A stretch of 64,000 nucleotides of DNA. It comes from Lacrimispora sphenoides JCM 1415. GTDB lineage: Bacteria; Bacillota; Clostridia; Lachnospirales; Lachnospiraceae. The stretch is from NCBI RefSeq assembly GCF_900105615.1, contig NZ_LT630003.1:620001-684000 (forward strand). The letters are read 5' to 3'. This document shows positions 52,493-60,815 of the stretch, piece by piece. The notes under the pieces were generated by a model. The model was given only the letters and a program-made list of their open reading frames with translations. It searched no databases and had not been told where the DNA came from. Positions within the stretch are counted from its first letter, which is position 1; every line of letters begins with the position of its first letter. Made by a program: the position numbers and the translations under genes.

Positions 52493-52513
52493 GAGAGAAG
52501 GACAGGTTAGGGC

Positions 52514-52542
52514 TTGCTTTTTATCATGTCAGCTGTTATCCT
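52514..52542 (+). promoter_or_regulatory. Candidate promoter of mgtE
   Basis: TTGCTT (52514-52519), 17-bp spacer, TATCCT (52537-52542). Moderate match. Confidence 0.45.
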
Positions 52543-52599
52543 TAATTAAGAAAATCATTCAGGAAAGGAAGTGAACCAGAGTGGAAGGTCGGAGTCAGA

Positions 52600-52785
52600 C
52601 GATGGAAGCAGACAATGATCATAGGCGTAAGGCAGTGAGGGCAGAATCCTGTACTTCGGGTCTGCTCTGGATTCGCTGCCGTTAAAAGAGTACGATTCTT
52701 TGCGTTTATGATAGCCATGAATTACAGGCAGCCCTGTAATTCTGGCTATTTTGCGTTGCAGGAAACTGCCTGCATGGCAGAATTT
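52600..52785 (+). ncRNA. Structured leader RNA upstream of mgtE (candidate attenuator/riboswitch)
   Basis: A 10-bp stem (52618-52627 with 52703-52712) encloses a hairpin in which GGCAGTGAG (52631-52639) pairs with TTCGCTGCC (52672-52680) and GCAGA (52641-52645) with TCTGC (52661-52665). It is followed immediately by a terminator-like hairpin: ATAGCC (52711-52716) and GAATTACAGG (52719-52728) pair with CCTGTAATTC (52733-52742) and GGCTAT (52744-52749), then TTTT. The terminator arm shares two bases with the long stem. A third small hairpin CTGCC/GGCAG follows at 52766-52780. I see no M-box core motif. The remaining ~60 nt up to the gene hold nothing else I recognise. Confidence 0.6.
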
Positions 52786-52841
52786 GTTTTGCTTCCATAT
52801 AGCCGAGACGGAAAAACAGGTTCATGTGGAGGAAGAGTGAG

Positions 52842-54191
52842 ATGCAGGAGAATTACAATGTGGAAGAACTGATGGAGCTGGCTGACAGCCGTCAGTTTAG
52901 AAAACTGAAGGATGTGCTGATGGAATACAATGAAGTAGATATTGCAGCTTTCATTGAAGCATTGGATTCAGAAAAAACAGTGGTGGTGTTCCGGATGCTT
53001 CCCAAGGGGCTGGCAAGTGATGTGTTCGCATGCCTGGAGGTGGAGAAGCAGGAACACATTATAAACAGCATGACTGATCATGAATTGGGAACAATTGTAG
53101 AAGATCTGTTTGTGGATGATGCGGTGGACATGCTGGAGGAACTGCCGGCCAGCGTGGTAAAAAGGGTTCTGCGAAATGCGACCCCTGATACCAGAAAGCT
53201 GATCAACCAGTTTTTAAACTATCCGGAAAACAGCGCCGGAAGCATTATGACGGCTGAGTATGTGGGGCTTAAAAAGGCCATGACCGTGGCGCAGGCCTTT
53301 GACTATATCAGGCTGCATGGAGTGGATAAAGAAACCATTTACACCTGCTATGTGATGGATGCCACGAGAAGGCTGGAGGGAGTGGTCACGGTCAAGGATC
53401 TTTTAATGAATCCCTACGAGGTTGCCATCGGTGATATCATGGATACCCATGTTATAAAGGCGGTCACGACAGAAGACCAGGAGGCCGTTGCGGACAGCTT
53501 TCGAAGATACGGCCTTTTAAGTCTCCCTGTAGTGGATCATGAAGACCGCCTGGTGGGAATCGTTACCGTCGATGACGTTGTGGATGTTATGGAGCAGGAA
53601 GCCACGGAGGACTTTGAAAAGATGGCGGCCATGATTCCCAGTGAAAAGCCGTATTTAAAAACCAGCGTGTTCCAGCTGGCGAAAAACAGAATCATGTGGC
53701 TTCTTGTACTGATGATCAGCAGCATGGTGACCGGCGGGATCCTGGCCAGATATGAATCGGCCTTTGCAGTGATTCCTCTGCTCGTGACCTTTATTCCCAT
53801 GCTTACGGATACAGGCGGCAACGCGGGAAGCCAGAGCAGTACCATGATCATCAGAGGAATGGCAGTGGGAGAGATAGAAACAAAAGATTTTTTCCGGGTG
53901 ATCTTTAAAGAGTTTAAGGTAGCCATCCTTGTGGGTCTGATACTGGGACTTGTGAATTATGTCCGTCTGATCCTCCTTTATCCTGGGCAGCAGATGCTTT
54001 GTCTGACAGTAATGCTCAGCCTTTTGATCACAGTCATTGTGGCAAAAACCATCGGCGGAATTCTTCCCATTGCAGCCAAGGTGTTTCATATGGATCCGGC
54101 TATTATGGCGGCTCCCCTTATTACCACAATCGTGGATGCGGTCAGCCTGATCATATATTTCCGGCTGGCCTGCAAGCTTCTGGGATTATAA
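52842..54191 (+). CDS. mgtE: Magnesium transporter MgtE
   Basis: About 449 residues; Mg2+ channel/transporter of the inner membrane. Cytoplasmic N-domain ([37 protein letters not shown]), CBS pair (about residues 130-255: [38 protein letters not shown]) which senses Mg2+, then five transmembrane helices with the [12 protein letters not shown] pore segment. ATG 52842 is preceded by GGAGGAAG; 52824 is the longer alternative. Confidence 0.96.
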   Translation: MQENYNVEELMELADSRQFRKLKDVLMEYNEVDIAAFIEALDSEKTVVVFRMLPKGLASDVFACLEVEKQEHIINSMTDHELGTIVEDLFVDDAVDMLEELPASVVKRVLRNATPDTRKLINQFLNYPENSAGSIMTAEYVGLKKAMTVAQAFDYIRLHGVDKETIYTCYVMDATRRLEGVVTVKDLLMNPYEVAIGDIMDTHVIKAVTTEDQEAVADSFRRYGLLSLPVVDHEDRLVGIVTVDDVVDVMEQEATEDFEKMAAMIPSEKPYLKTSVFQLAKNRIMWLLVLMISSMVTGGILARYESAFAVIPLLVTFIPMLTDTGGNAGSQSSTMIIRGMAVGEIETKDFFRVIFKEFKVAILVGLILGLVNYVRLILLYPGQQMLCLTVMLSLLITVIVAKTIGGILPIAAKVFHMDPAIMAAPLITTIVDAVSLIIYFRLACKLLGL

Positions 54192-54204
54192 TTGCTTTGG
54201 AAAA

Positions 54205-54268
54205 TTACGCCAAATCATTGTTTTTTCCAGTGGTTCGTTATATAATGGACTACGTGGCTTTGGCGTAA
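54205..54268 (+). promoter_or_regulatory. gltX promoter flanked by a perfect 10-bp inverted repeat
   Basis: TTGTTT (54218-54223), 17-bp spacer, TATAAT (54241-54246). TTACGCCAAA (54205-54214) and TTTGGCGTAA (54259-54268) are exact reverse complements on both sides of the promoter, 44 bp apart. Confidence 0.75.
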
Positions 54269-54318
54269 CTTCCTTTAACCGGCCCAAACGAGAAAGAAGA
54301 TATAGGAGTGTGTTCACA

Positions 54319-55779
54319 ATGAGTAAAATAAGAACAAGATACGCACCGAGTCCTACGGGCCGTATGCACGTAGGAAATTTAAGAACTGCATTGTATGCTT
54401 ATCTGATTGCTAAACATGAGGGCGGCGATTTCCTTCTCCGCATTGAAGATACAGATCAGGAACGGTATGTGGAAGGTGCTGTCGAGATCATTTATAGAAC
54501 CTTAAAAGAAACCGGGCTTATCCATGACGAAGGTCCGGACAAGGATGGCGGCGTAGGCCCCTATGTACAGAGTGAGCGCCAGGCTTCCGGTATTTATTTG
54601 GAATATGCGAAAAAGCTTGTAGAAAAAGGGGAGGCTTATTACTGCTTCTGTACTCAGGAGAGGCTGGATTCCCTTAAAAAGACCGTGGATGGCCAGGAGA
54701 TCATGACTTATGATAAGCATTGCCTCTATCTTTCCAAAGAAGAGGTAGAAGCCAATCTGGCGGCAGGTATGCCTTATGTCATCCGACAGAACAATCCGAC
54801 AGAAGGAATGACTTCCTTCCATGATGAAATATACGGAGACATTTCCGTGGATAACTCAGAGTTAGATGATATGGTACTCATCAAATCCGACGGATATCCA
54901 ACATATAATTTTGCAAACGTGGTAGATGATCATCTCATGGGAATTACCCATGTAGTGAGAGGGAACGAATATCTGTCCTCTTCTCCAAAGTATAACCGTC
55001 TTTATGCAGCATTTGGCTGGGACGTTCCGGTATATGTACACTGTCCGCTGATTACCAACGAGGAGCACAAGAAGCTGAGTAAAAGAAGCGGCCATTCCTC
55101 TTATGAGGATCTGATCATGCAGGGCTTCATTTCTGAGGCTGTTGTGAATTACGTTGCTCTTCTGGGCTGGTCCCCGGTGGGCAACCAGGAGATTTTCTCC
55201 CTGGATGATCTGATAAAGGAATTTGACTTCCACAATATCAGCAAATCCCCGGCAGTCTTCGATATGACCAAGCTGCGGTGGATGAACAGTGAATATATGA
55301 AATCCATGGACTTTGAGCGGTTCTACCAGCTGGCAGAGCCTTATCTGAAGGCTGTTATTAAGAAGGATATGGACTTAAAGAAGATCGCAGCTATGGTTAA
55401 AACAAGAATTGAAGTTTTTCCGGATATTGCAGACCATATTGATTTCTTTGAGACTTTGCCGGAATACGATACAGCCATGTACACCAATAAGAAGATGAAG
55501 ACAGGCAGCGAAACCTCCCTTGACTTATTGCAGGATATGCTTCCGATTCTGGAAGCTCAGGAGGATTACAGCAATGATGCGCTGTATGAAACGCTTTCAA
55601 AGTATGTTTCCGAAAAAGGGTATAAAACCGGTTTTGTTATGTGGCCCATCCGCACCGCAGTTTCAGGAAAGCAGATGACTCCCGCAGGCGCTACCGAGAT
55701 TATGGAGGTCCTTGGAAAAGAGGAGACCCTTATGAGAATAAGAAAGGGAATCCAGCTTTTAAGCAATGGAGCGTGTTAA
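54319..55779 (+). CDS. gltX: Glutamyl-tRNA synthetase
   Basis: About 486 residues, class I synthetase. HIGH-type motif HVGNLRTAL after [10 protein letters not shown]; Zn-like region [17 protein letters not shown]-type [15 protein letters not shown] 54319 follows TATAGGAGTG by 9 nt; a GTG at 54310 is in frame but lacks spacing. It charges tRNA-Glu (and possibly tRNA-Gln). Confidence 0.97.
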   Translation: MSKIRTRYAPSPTGRMHVGNLRTALYAYLIAKHEGGDFLLRIEDTDQERYVEGAVEIIYRTLKETGLIHDEGPDKDGGVGPYVQSERQASGIYLEYAKKLVEKGEAYYCFCTQERLDSLKKTVDGQEIMTYDKHCLYLSKEEVEANLAAGMPYVIRQNNPTEGMTSFHDEIYGDISVDNSELDDMVLIKSDGYPTYNFANVVDDHLMGITHVVRGNEYLSSSPKYNRLYAAFGWDVPVYVHCPLITNEEHKKLSKRSGHSSYEDLIMQGFISEAVVNYVALLGWSPVGNQEIFSLDDLIKEFDFHNISKSPAVFDMTKLRWMNSEYMKSMDFERFYQLAEPYLKAVIKKDMDLKKIAAMVKTRIEVFPDIADHIDFFETLPEYDTAMYTNKKMKTGSETSLDLLQDMLPILEAQEDYSNDALYETLSKYVSEKGYKTGFVMWPIRTAVSGKQMTPAGATEIMEVLGKEETLMRIRKGIQLLSNGAC

Positions 55780-55792
55780 ATGATAATTGCAG

Positions 55793-55836
55793 AAGCAGAG
55801 GCTCCGGATGTGACCGGGCCTCTGCTTTTGTTTTGA
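55793..55836 (+). terminator. Intrinsic terminator after gltX
   Basis: AAGCAGAGGC pairs with GCCTCTGCTT, then TTGTTTT. Confidence 0.88.
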
Positions 55837-55908
55837 CTTGACGGGACGATCCGCCAAACTGATGACTGGAATCCTGCTTAAGGCATGATTCCCAAAACGG
55901 AGGAAAAC

Positions 55909-57753
55909 ATGAAGGAACAGGTCACATATGAGGGAGCCCAGAAGGAGGCAATCCTTCACCACAAAGGTCCCATGCTGGTCCTCGCCGGGCCAGGTTCAGG
56001 AAAGACCTTTACCATCACCCACCGGATATGCCATTTAATAGAGACATACGGTGTGGATCCGTCAAATATCCTGGTCATCACCTTTACAAAAGCAGCTGCC
56101 AGGGAGATGAAGGAACGTTTTGAAAGCCTTGTGGACGGCAGGCCGTCTGCAATCAGCTTTGGAACCTTTCATGCCATATTTTTCCGGATCCTTAAGTTTG
56201 CCTACCGGTATGATGCCAGAAGCATTGTTAGGGAGGAGCAGAAGATCCAGTATATAAAGGAGGCCATGGATAAGAACCAGGTAGAGGTGGAGGATGAGGC
56301 GGAATTCGTGACTTCCATCCTGTCGGAAATCAGCTCTGTAAAAGGCGAGATGATTGACTTGGATCACTACTATTCCAAAAACTGCTCTGAAGAAATATTC
56401 AAACAGCTTTATCTTACGTATGAGGACCGGCTTCGTAAGGCCAATCTCATTGATTTTGACGATATGATGGTGATGTGTTATGAATTATTTGTCCAGAGGA
56501 AGGACATCCTGGAAGCATGGCAGAAAAAGTACCAGTATATCCTGGTGGATGAGTTTCAGGATATTAACCGGGTACAGTATGAAATTGTCCGGATGCTGGC
56601 TGCGCCGGAAAACAACCTGTTTATCGTAGGGGATGATGACCAGTCCATCTATCGTTTCCGGGGAGCAAAACCGGAAATTATGCTGGGCTTTGAAAAGGAT
56701 TACCAGGGAGCAAAAAAGGTTCTTTTAAATATCAATTTCCGAAGTACCAGAGAAATTGTGGAGTCTGCCGGAAAGCTGATCGCTCACAATGAGATGCGGT
56801 TTCCCAAAAAGATCATCACAAAAAAAGGACGTGGAAAGCCGGTTGTTACAAGAGTATGGCAGGATCCGCAGGAGGAAACTTTAGAGATTGTTCAGGAAAT
56901 CATGGCTTATGCAAAGGCCGGGTTTGCCTGGCAGGAGATTGCGGTCCTTTACCGGACGAATCTGGGCCCCAGGCTCCTAATCGAAAAGTTCATGGAATAT
57001 AACATCCCCTTCTCCATGAAGGATTCCGTCCCCAACCTATACGACCATTGGATTGCAAAAAATATAATTTCCTATATCCAGGCAGCGTCCGGAGATTTAT
57101 CCAGGGCCAATGTGCTCCAGATCGTCAACCGGCCGAATCGCTATATCAGCCGGGATGCGGTGGAAAATAATCCGGTGAACTGGGAATCGGTAAAATCCTT
57201 TTATCAGGACAGGGGCTGGATGGTGGAGCGGATCGAACAGCTGGAATACGATTTAAAGATGATAAGAAATATGGCGCCTGTGGCTGCTGTAAACTATATC
57301 AGGAAAGCGGTGGGATATGACGATTACATTCGGGAATACGCCCAGTACCGGAGGATGAAGCCGGAGGAGCTTTTAGAGGTGCTGGATCAGCTTCAGGAGA
57401 GCGCAGCCGGTTATCCCACTGCAGAGGAATGGTTCCGTCATATGAAGGAATATGGAGAGGAATTAAAAACTCAGGCCCAGTTAAGGGAAGGAAATTCCCA
57501 GGGAGTCGCCCTTATGACCATGCACAGCTCCAAGGGCCTGGAATACCGGATCGTCTACATACTGGATGCCAATGAAGGCGTGACGCCTCACCAGAAGGCA
57601 GTACTCCCTGCCGATTTGGAAGAGGAGCGCCGGATGTTTTACGTGGCCATGACAAGGTCTAAGGAACGGCTTCACGTCAATTATGTGCGGGAGAGATACA
57701 GCAAAAAGCAGGAAGTTTCCCGTTTTGTCCGGGAATATCTGGAACGGGAATGA
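55909..57753 (+). CDS. UvrD/Rep/PcrA-family ATP-dependent DNA helicase
   Basis: About 614 residues, shorter than typical PcrA (~720). SF1 motifs in order: Q-motif region, Walker A LAGPGSGKTFTITHRI, motif Ia ITFTKAAAREMKERF, DEFQDINRVQYEIV (Walker B), GDDDQSIYRFRGA, INFRSTREIVE, MTMHSSKGLEY and the C-terminal VAMTRSKERL. It lacks the long C-terminal Tudor-like PcrA extension. Role: DNA repair or replication restart, exact pathway not readable. ATG 55909 behind CGGAGGAAAAC is preferred over 55885. Confidence 0.94.
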   Translation: MKEQVTYEGAQKEAILHHKGPMLVLAGPGSGKTFTITHRICHLIETYGVDPSNILVITFTKAAAREMKERFESLVDGRPSAISFGTFHAIFFRILKFAYRYDARSIVREEQKIQYIKEAMDKNQVEVEDEAEFVTSILSEISSVKGEMIDLDHYYSKNCSEEIFKQLYLTYEDRLRKANLIDFDDMMVMCYELFVQRKDILEAWQKKYQYILVDEFQDINRVQYEIVRMLAAPENNLFIVGDDDQSIYRFRGAKPEIMLGFEKDYQGAKKVLLNINFRSTREIVESAGKLIAHNEMRFPKKIITKKGRGKPVVTRVWQDPQEETLEIVQEIMAYAKAGFAWQEIAVLYRTNLGPRLLIEKFMEYNIPFSMKDSVPNLYDHWIAKNIISYIQAASGDLSRANVLQIVNRPNRYISRDAVENNPVNWESVKSFYQDRGWMVERIEQLEYDLKMIRNMAPVAAVNYIRKAVGYDDYIREYAQYRRMKPEELLEVLDQLQESAAGYPTAEEWFRHMKEYGEELKTQAQLREGNSQGVALMTMHSSKGLEYRIVYILDANEGVTPHQKAVLPADLEEERRMFYVAMTRSKERLHVNYVRERYSKKQEVSRFVREYLERE

Positions 57754-57770
57754 CCGGGGCAATAATAAGG

Positions 57771-57828
57771 AAACACCCTGCGGGTATACCTTTATCCCCT
57801 GAAAGAATGGGGAATAATAAGGAAAGGA
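57771..57828 (+). repeat. Interspersed hairpin/RBS repeat, copy D
   Basis: ACCC-TGC-GGGT, TATACC, then TCCCC-TGAAAGAA-TGGGGA and a GGAAAGGAGAA tail before the adenosyltransferase ATG. The hairpin arms TCCCC/GGGGA differ from the TGCCC/GGGCA of copies B, but pairing is kept. Confidence 0.9.
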
Positions 57829-57837
57829 GAATGAAAT

Positions 57838-58362
57838 ATGAAATCCTGTGTACACATATACTGTGGGGACGGAAAGGGAAAAACCACAGCTGCCATAGGA
57901 CTGGCTGTGCGTGCCTGCGGCAGCGGGAAACGGGTTCTCATTACCCGTTTCTTAAAAACCGATCATTCCGGTGAAGTGAATGCATTATGCGGGCTTGACC
58001 GTATTACGGTAACACCCTGTGAGCGAAGCTTTGGCTTTTTTTCCAGAATGTCTCCTGAACAGAAAAAGGAAGCGGGGATCTACTATTCCCAGTTATTGGA
58101 AACGACCCTGAATAAGGCGGTGAAGGAGAAGTATGATCTGCTCATCCTTGATGAAATCATGGCCGTATGCAATTTTGGCCTTGTAGAGGAAACTAGGGTT
58201 TTGGAGTTTCTTTCTGTACGTCCTGAGGGACTTGAAGTGGTTCTCACAGGAAGAGAACCTTCAGAAAAGCTTGTAGAAATGGCGGATTATGTGTCGGAAA
58301 TCAGAAAGGTAAAGCATCCATACGACAGAGGTATTTCAGCAAGGCAGGGAATTGAATATTAA
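57838..58362 (+). CDS. cobA: Cob(I)yrinic acid a,c-diamide adenosyltransferase (CobA/CobO type)
   Basis: A 174-residue P-loop enzyme; Walker A CGDGKGKTTAAIGLAVRACG begins it, and LLILDEIMAVC is the Walker B. It attaches the 5'-deoxyadenosyl group to cob(I)alamin or its precursors. No other cobalamin gene is close. Its start is provided by repeat D. Confidence 0.93.
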   Translation: MKSCVHIYCGDGKGKTTAAIGLAVRACGSGKRVLITRFLKTDHSGEVNALCGLDRITVTPCERSFGFFSRMSPEQKKEAGIYYSQLLETTLNKAVKEKYDLLILDEIMAVCNFGLVEETRVLEFLSVRPEGLEVVLTGREPSEKLVEMADYVSEIRKVKHPYDRGISARQGIEY

Positions 58363-58458
58363 CGGTAAAATCCCTTGATTTTTGCCGGATAGTTTGATAG
58401 AGTGGAAGCAGGCGACAGATGCGCCGTACAACTAGATTAAAAAAAGAGAGGTATCAGA

Positions 58459-58791
58459 ATGGCACAGGATCCTAATTTAGAGCGGGATGATATGGAACCC
58501 CAGGAGGAAATGACAGTTACACTGACCCTGGATGACGGATCAGAGCTGGAATGCGTAGTACTTACCATTTTCACAGCAGGCGAAAGAGATTATATTGCGT
58601 TGCTTCCTATGAATGGCCCTGAGGAGGAAGAGGGAGAAGTTTATCTGTACCGTTATTCTGAGAAGGAAGATGGGCAGCCAAATCTTGAAAATATCGAAGA
58701 TGACGATGAATATGAGATCGTTGCGGAAGCCTTTGACGAATTACTGGACGAAGCGGAATATGATGAGCTGGTAGGCGAAGACGAAGAATAG
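58459..58791 (+). CDS. DUF1292 family small acidic protein
   Basis: A 110-residue, very acidic protein (TVTLTLDDGSELECVVLTIF, DYIALLPMNGPEEEEGEVYL, YRYSEKE) of the DUF1292/YrzB family found next to mltG/ruvX-type genes in Firmicutes. Function unknown. AAAGAGAGG precedes the start. Confidence 0.92.
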   Translation: MAQDPNLERDDMEPQEEMTVTLTLDDGSELECVVLTIFTAGERDYIALLPMNGPEEEEGEVYLYRYSEKEDGQPNLENIEDDDEYEIVAEAFDELLDEAEYDELVGEDEE

Positions 58792-58798
58792 ACAGAGG

Positions 58799-58840
58799 AA
58801 AAACCGGGGCGGTCCTAATAAGGACTGGTCCCGGTTTTAA
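58799..58840 (+). terminator. Intrinsic terminator after the DUF1292 gene
   Basis: AAAACCGGG pairs with CCCGGTTTT around a TCCTAATAAGGA inner stem. Confidence 0.75.
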
Positions 58841-58985
58841 GATTTATCAGGAATATGTGATTTTGAAACCTTACATATCATAGACACTACAAATAATAGA
58901 AGCATATACAGCGAGTATTGCAATCTATCAAAGCTGCATTCTATATACTACTATAATTGTATCTATGGAAGTGAGGGATAGCTGT

Positions 58986-59354
58986 ATGGACAACGAGGCG
59001 GTACTTAAGAAAATCGAGGAAATCAACAGAAGCAAAGAGTGGTCTATGTACAGGTTATCAAAAGAAAGCGGGATCGCTCAGTCTACATTGTCCAGTTTAT
59101 TTGGAAGAAGAGCCAATATCAGCCTGCCGAAGCTGGGCAGGATCTGCAGGGCGTATGGCCTTAAAATGTCGGATTTTTTTTCCCTTTTAGAGGAAGAGGC
59201 AGAAGACGGGGAATCTGGCCAGAATGATTATGAAATCATTGAGATGGTGCAGAAGGCGGCGATGCTGTCAAAGAATGACAGGCGGCTTTTAAGGTCTATG
59301 ATTATTGTAATGGAAGAACTGGAAAGAGAAAATAGAAGCAAAGGAGAACGGTAA
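58986..59354 (+). CDS. XRE-family helix-turn-helix regulator
   Basis: About 122 residues. Residues ~8-70 form a Cro/CI-type HTH (WSMYRLSKESGIAQSTLSSL, ANISLPKLGRICRAYGL); the C-terminal helical tail (LSKNDRRLLRSMIIVMEELE) resembles other small regulators. ATG 58986 is used because TATAAT (58952-58957) would put the transcript start at ~58964, on the upstream ATG; GTGAGGGATAG provides the ribosome site. It ends 1 nt before yedF and probably is cotranscribed with it. Confidence 0.9.
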   Translation: MDNEAVLKKIEEINRSKEWSMYRLSKESGIAQSTLSSLFGRRANISLPKLGRICRAYGLKMSDFFSLLEEEAEDGESGQNDYEIIEMVQKAAMLSKNDRRLLRSMIIVMEELERENRSKGER

Positions 59355-59355
59355 T

Positions 59356-59970
59356 ATGGAGAAAATTGTAGATGCCAGAGGCCTGACATGCCCCCAGCCG
59401 GTTATTAAGGCAAAAGAGGCATTAAAGGGTATGGAAAAGGGGTTATTAAAAGTCCTTGTGGACAATGAAATTGCAGTTCAGAATGTAATGAAGCTGGGGA
59501 ATTATGAGGGTGTTTCTCCGGTTTCAGAGAAAAAAGCGGAAGGGGAATTTGAGATCCTGTTCCACGTAAACAGAGAATCCGGCGATACAGAAGAAACCGT
59601 AAAAGAGGAAGAATGCCTTCCCGATGCCAGAAAAAAAGGCCTTGTAGCGGTGCTTTCATCGGATCAGATGGGAGGAGGCAATGAAGAGCTTGGCCGAATT
59701 CTGATGAAGGGATTTGTTTATGCCCTTACCCAGCTGGAAGAACTCCCTGAAACGGTCCTGCTCTACAATGGAGGGGCCAGGTTATCCGTGGAAGGCTCCC
59801 AGTCACTGGAGGATTTAAAGAATTTAGAAGCACAGGGAGTAGAGATCCTTACCTGCGGAACCTGCTTAAATTATTATGAATTATCAGACAAGCTGAAGGT
59901 TGGCTCAGTAACCAATATGTATGAAATTGCAGAAAAAATGGCAGGAGCCCGTCTGGTGATCCGTCCTTAA
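59356..59970 (+). CDS. yedF: YedF-family sulfurtransferase-like protein (TusA domain plus DsrE-like domain)
   Basis: A 204-residue two-domain protein. Residues ~1-75: TusA/SirA domain with the CPxP motif DARGLTCPQPVIKAK. Residues ~95-204: DsrE/F-like domain (GGGNEELGRILMKGFVYALT, then VEILTCGTCLNYYEL with two Cys). YedF is linked with selenium metabolism in many bacteria, but no selD, selA or selB is in the window, so the role is open. Confidence 0.93.
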   Translation: MEKIVDARGLTCPQPVIKAKEALKGMEKGLLKVLVDNEIAVQNVMKLGNYEGVSPVSEKKAEGEFEILFHVNRESGDTEETVKEEECLPDARKKGLVAVLSSDQMGGGNEELGRILMKGFVYALTQLEELPETVLLYNGGARLSVEGSQSLEDLKNLEAQGVEILTCGTCLNYYELSDKLKVGSVTNMYEIAEKMAGARLVIRP

Positions 59971-60005
59971 CCATCATCGGTTTCATGGGCAGGGGATATT
60001 TTTTA

Positions 60006-60035
60006 TTGACAAAGCAGGGGTTTTCGTTTTATAAT
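60006..60035 (+). promoter_or_regulatory. Orphan sigma-A-type promoter
   Basis: TTGACA (60006-60011), 18-bp spacer, TATAAT (60030-60035). No + strand gene follows within 780 bp; a terminator follows ~45 nt downstream. Confidence 0.65.
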
Positions 60036-60041
60036 TCATTC

Positions 60042-60126
60042 AGTTATTTTTAAATCTGGCATGGCACCAGAAAAGTGGAAGTGCCCGTAAGAAAATTTCT
60101 TTCTTCCGGGCACTTTCCTTTTTTAT
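60042..60126 (+). ncRNA. Candidate small RNA with intrinsic terminator
   Basis: Starting at the predicted start point of the orphan promoter, ~80 nt contain a CTGG/CCAG hairpin (about 60056-60070) and then a strong terminator, AAGTGCCCG (60079-60087) paired with CGGGCACTT (60107-60115), inner TAAGAAA/TTTCTT, then CCTTTTTTA. The same hairpin could simply terminate yedF. Confidence 0.45.
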
Positions 60127-60135
60127 CATATTTTA

Positions 60136-60711
60136 TCATAATCGATCGTATCTCCACCTGTTTTTTGGGGTCAGGACCCTGCGGTAAAGCCTTTGGAGCA
60201 GAAAGGTACTGGAGAGGATGAAAAATATTTCCAGTACGGTACTCACGATTCCGGTCAGGAAAAATAAAAAAGCGGACAATACCGTAATCACCAGTAAGCA
60301 ATGCAGATAGGGACGGTAAACCTCCTTATTCATGCAGTAAAGCTTCCAGACGATCATATACAGGCAGATAAGAAGAGAAATAGATGCTAAAAAGGATAAA
60401 ATAACATGGAAGACCGCATGAAGAGGCTGTGAGTCCGGCAGATAAGGTGTAATGACTGCCAGAACCAGAAGCAAAAGGGCAGTGATGCTCATTACGGTTT
60501 CTTTTCTGTTTCGGGGAAGTCCGCTTATGATCCGTTTTAAAATGTAATAAAAGTACGTTCCTATGATGATACCCCATAGGAGAAACAGATTTTTTCTGGT
60601 GGATAAATTTCCCAATACGGAAAAATTTAATGCAAACCAGTCGGTTCCCCAGGCAAACAGAATGGTATATATGGGTATAATGAAGTAAGCAGTAATGGTT
60701 AATAGGGACAT
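60136..60711 (-). CDS. Membrane protein of unknown function
   Basis: A 191-residue protein with about six transmembrane helices (e.g. LLTITAYFIIPIYTILFAWG, VMSITALLLLVLAVITPYL, SAFLFFLTGIVSTVLEIFFI). I recognise no family. It is convergent with yedF and divergent from the RsmF-like gene. GGAGGTGCC precedes the ATG. Confidence 0.8.
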   Translation of the reverse strand: MSLLTITAYFIIPIYTILFAWGTDWFALNFSVLGNLSTRKNLFLLWGIIIGTYFYYILKRIISGLPRNRKETVMSITALLLLVLAVITPYLPDSQPLHAVFHVILSFLASISLLICLYMIVWKLYCMNKEVYRPYLHCLLVITVLSAFLFFLTGIVSTVLEIFFILSSTFLLQRLYRRVLTPKNRWRYDRL

Positions 60712-60815
60712 AAGGCACCTCCGGTCATTCGTCTCTTCCTAGTTTGGCACTTACTTCGGAAAATAATAATAAACAAGTATTATTTTTATATAAATTTAAT
60801 TTCAGAGGAAAAACA

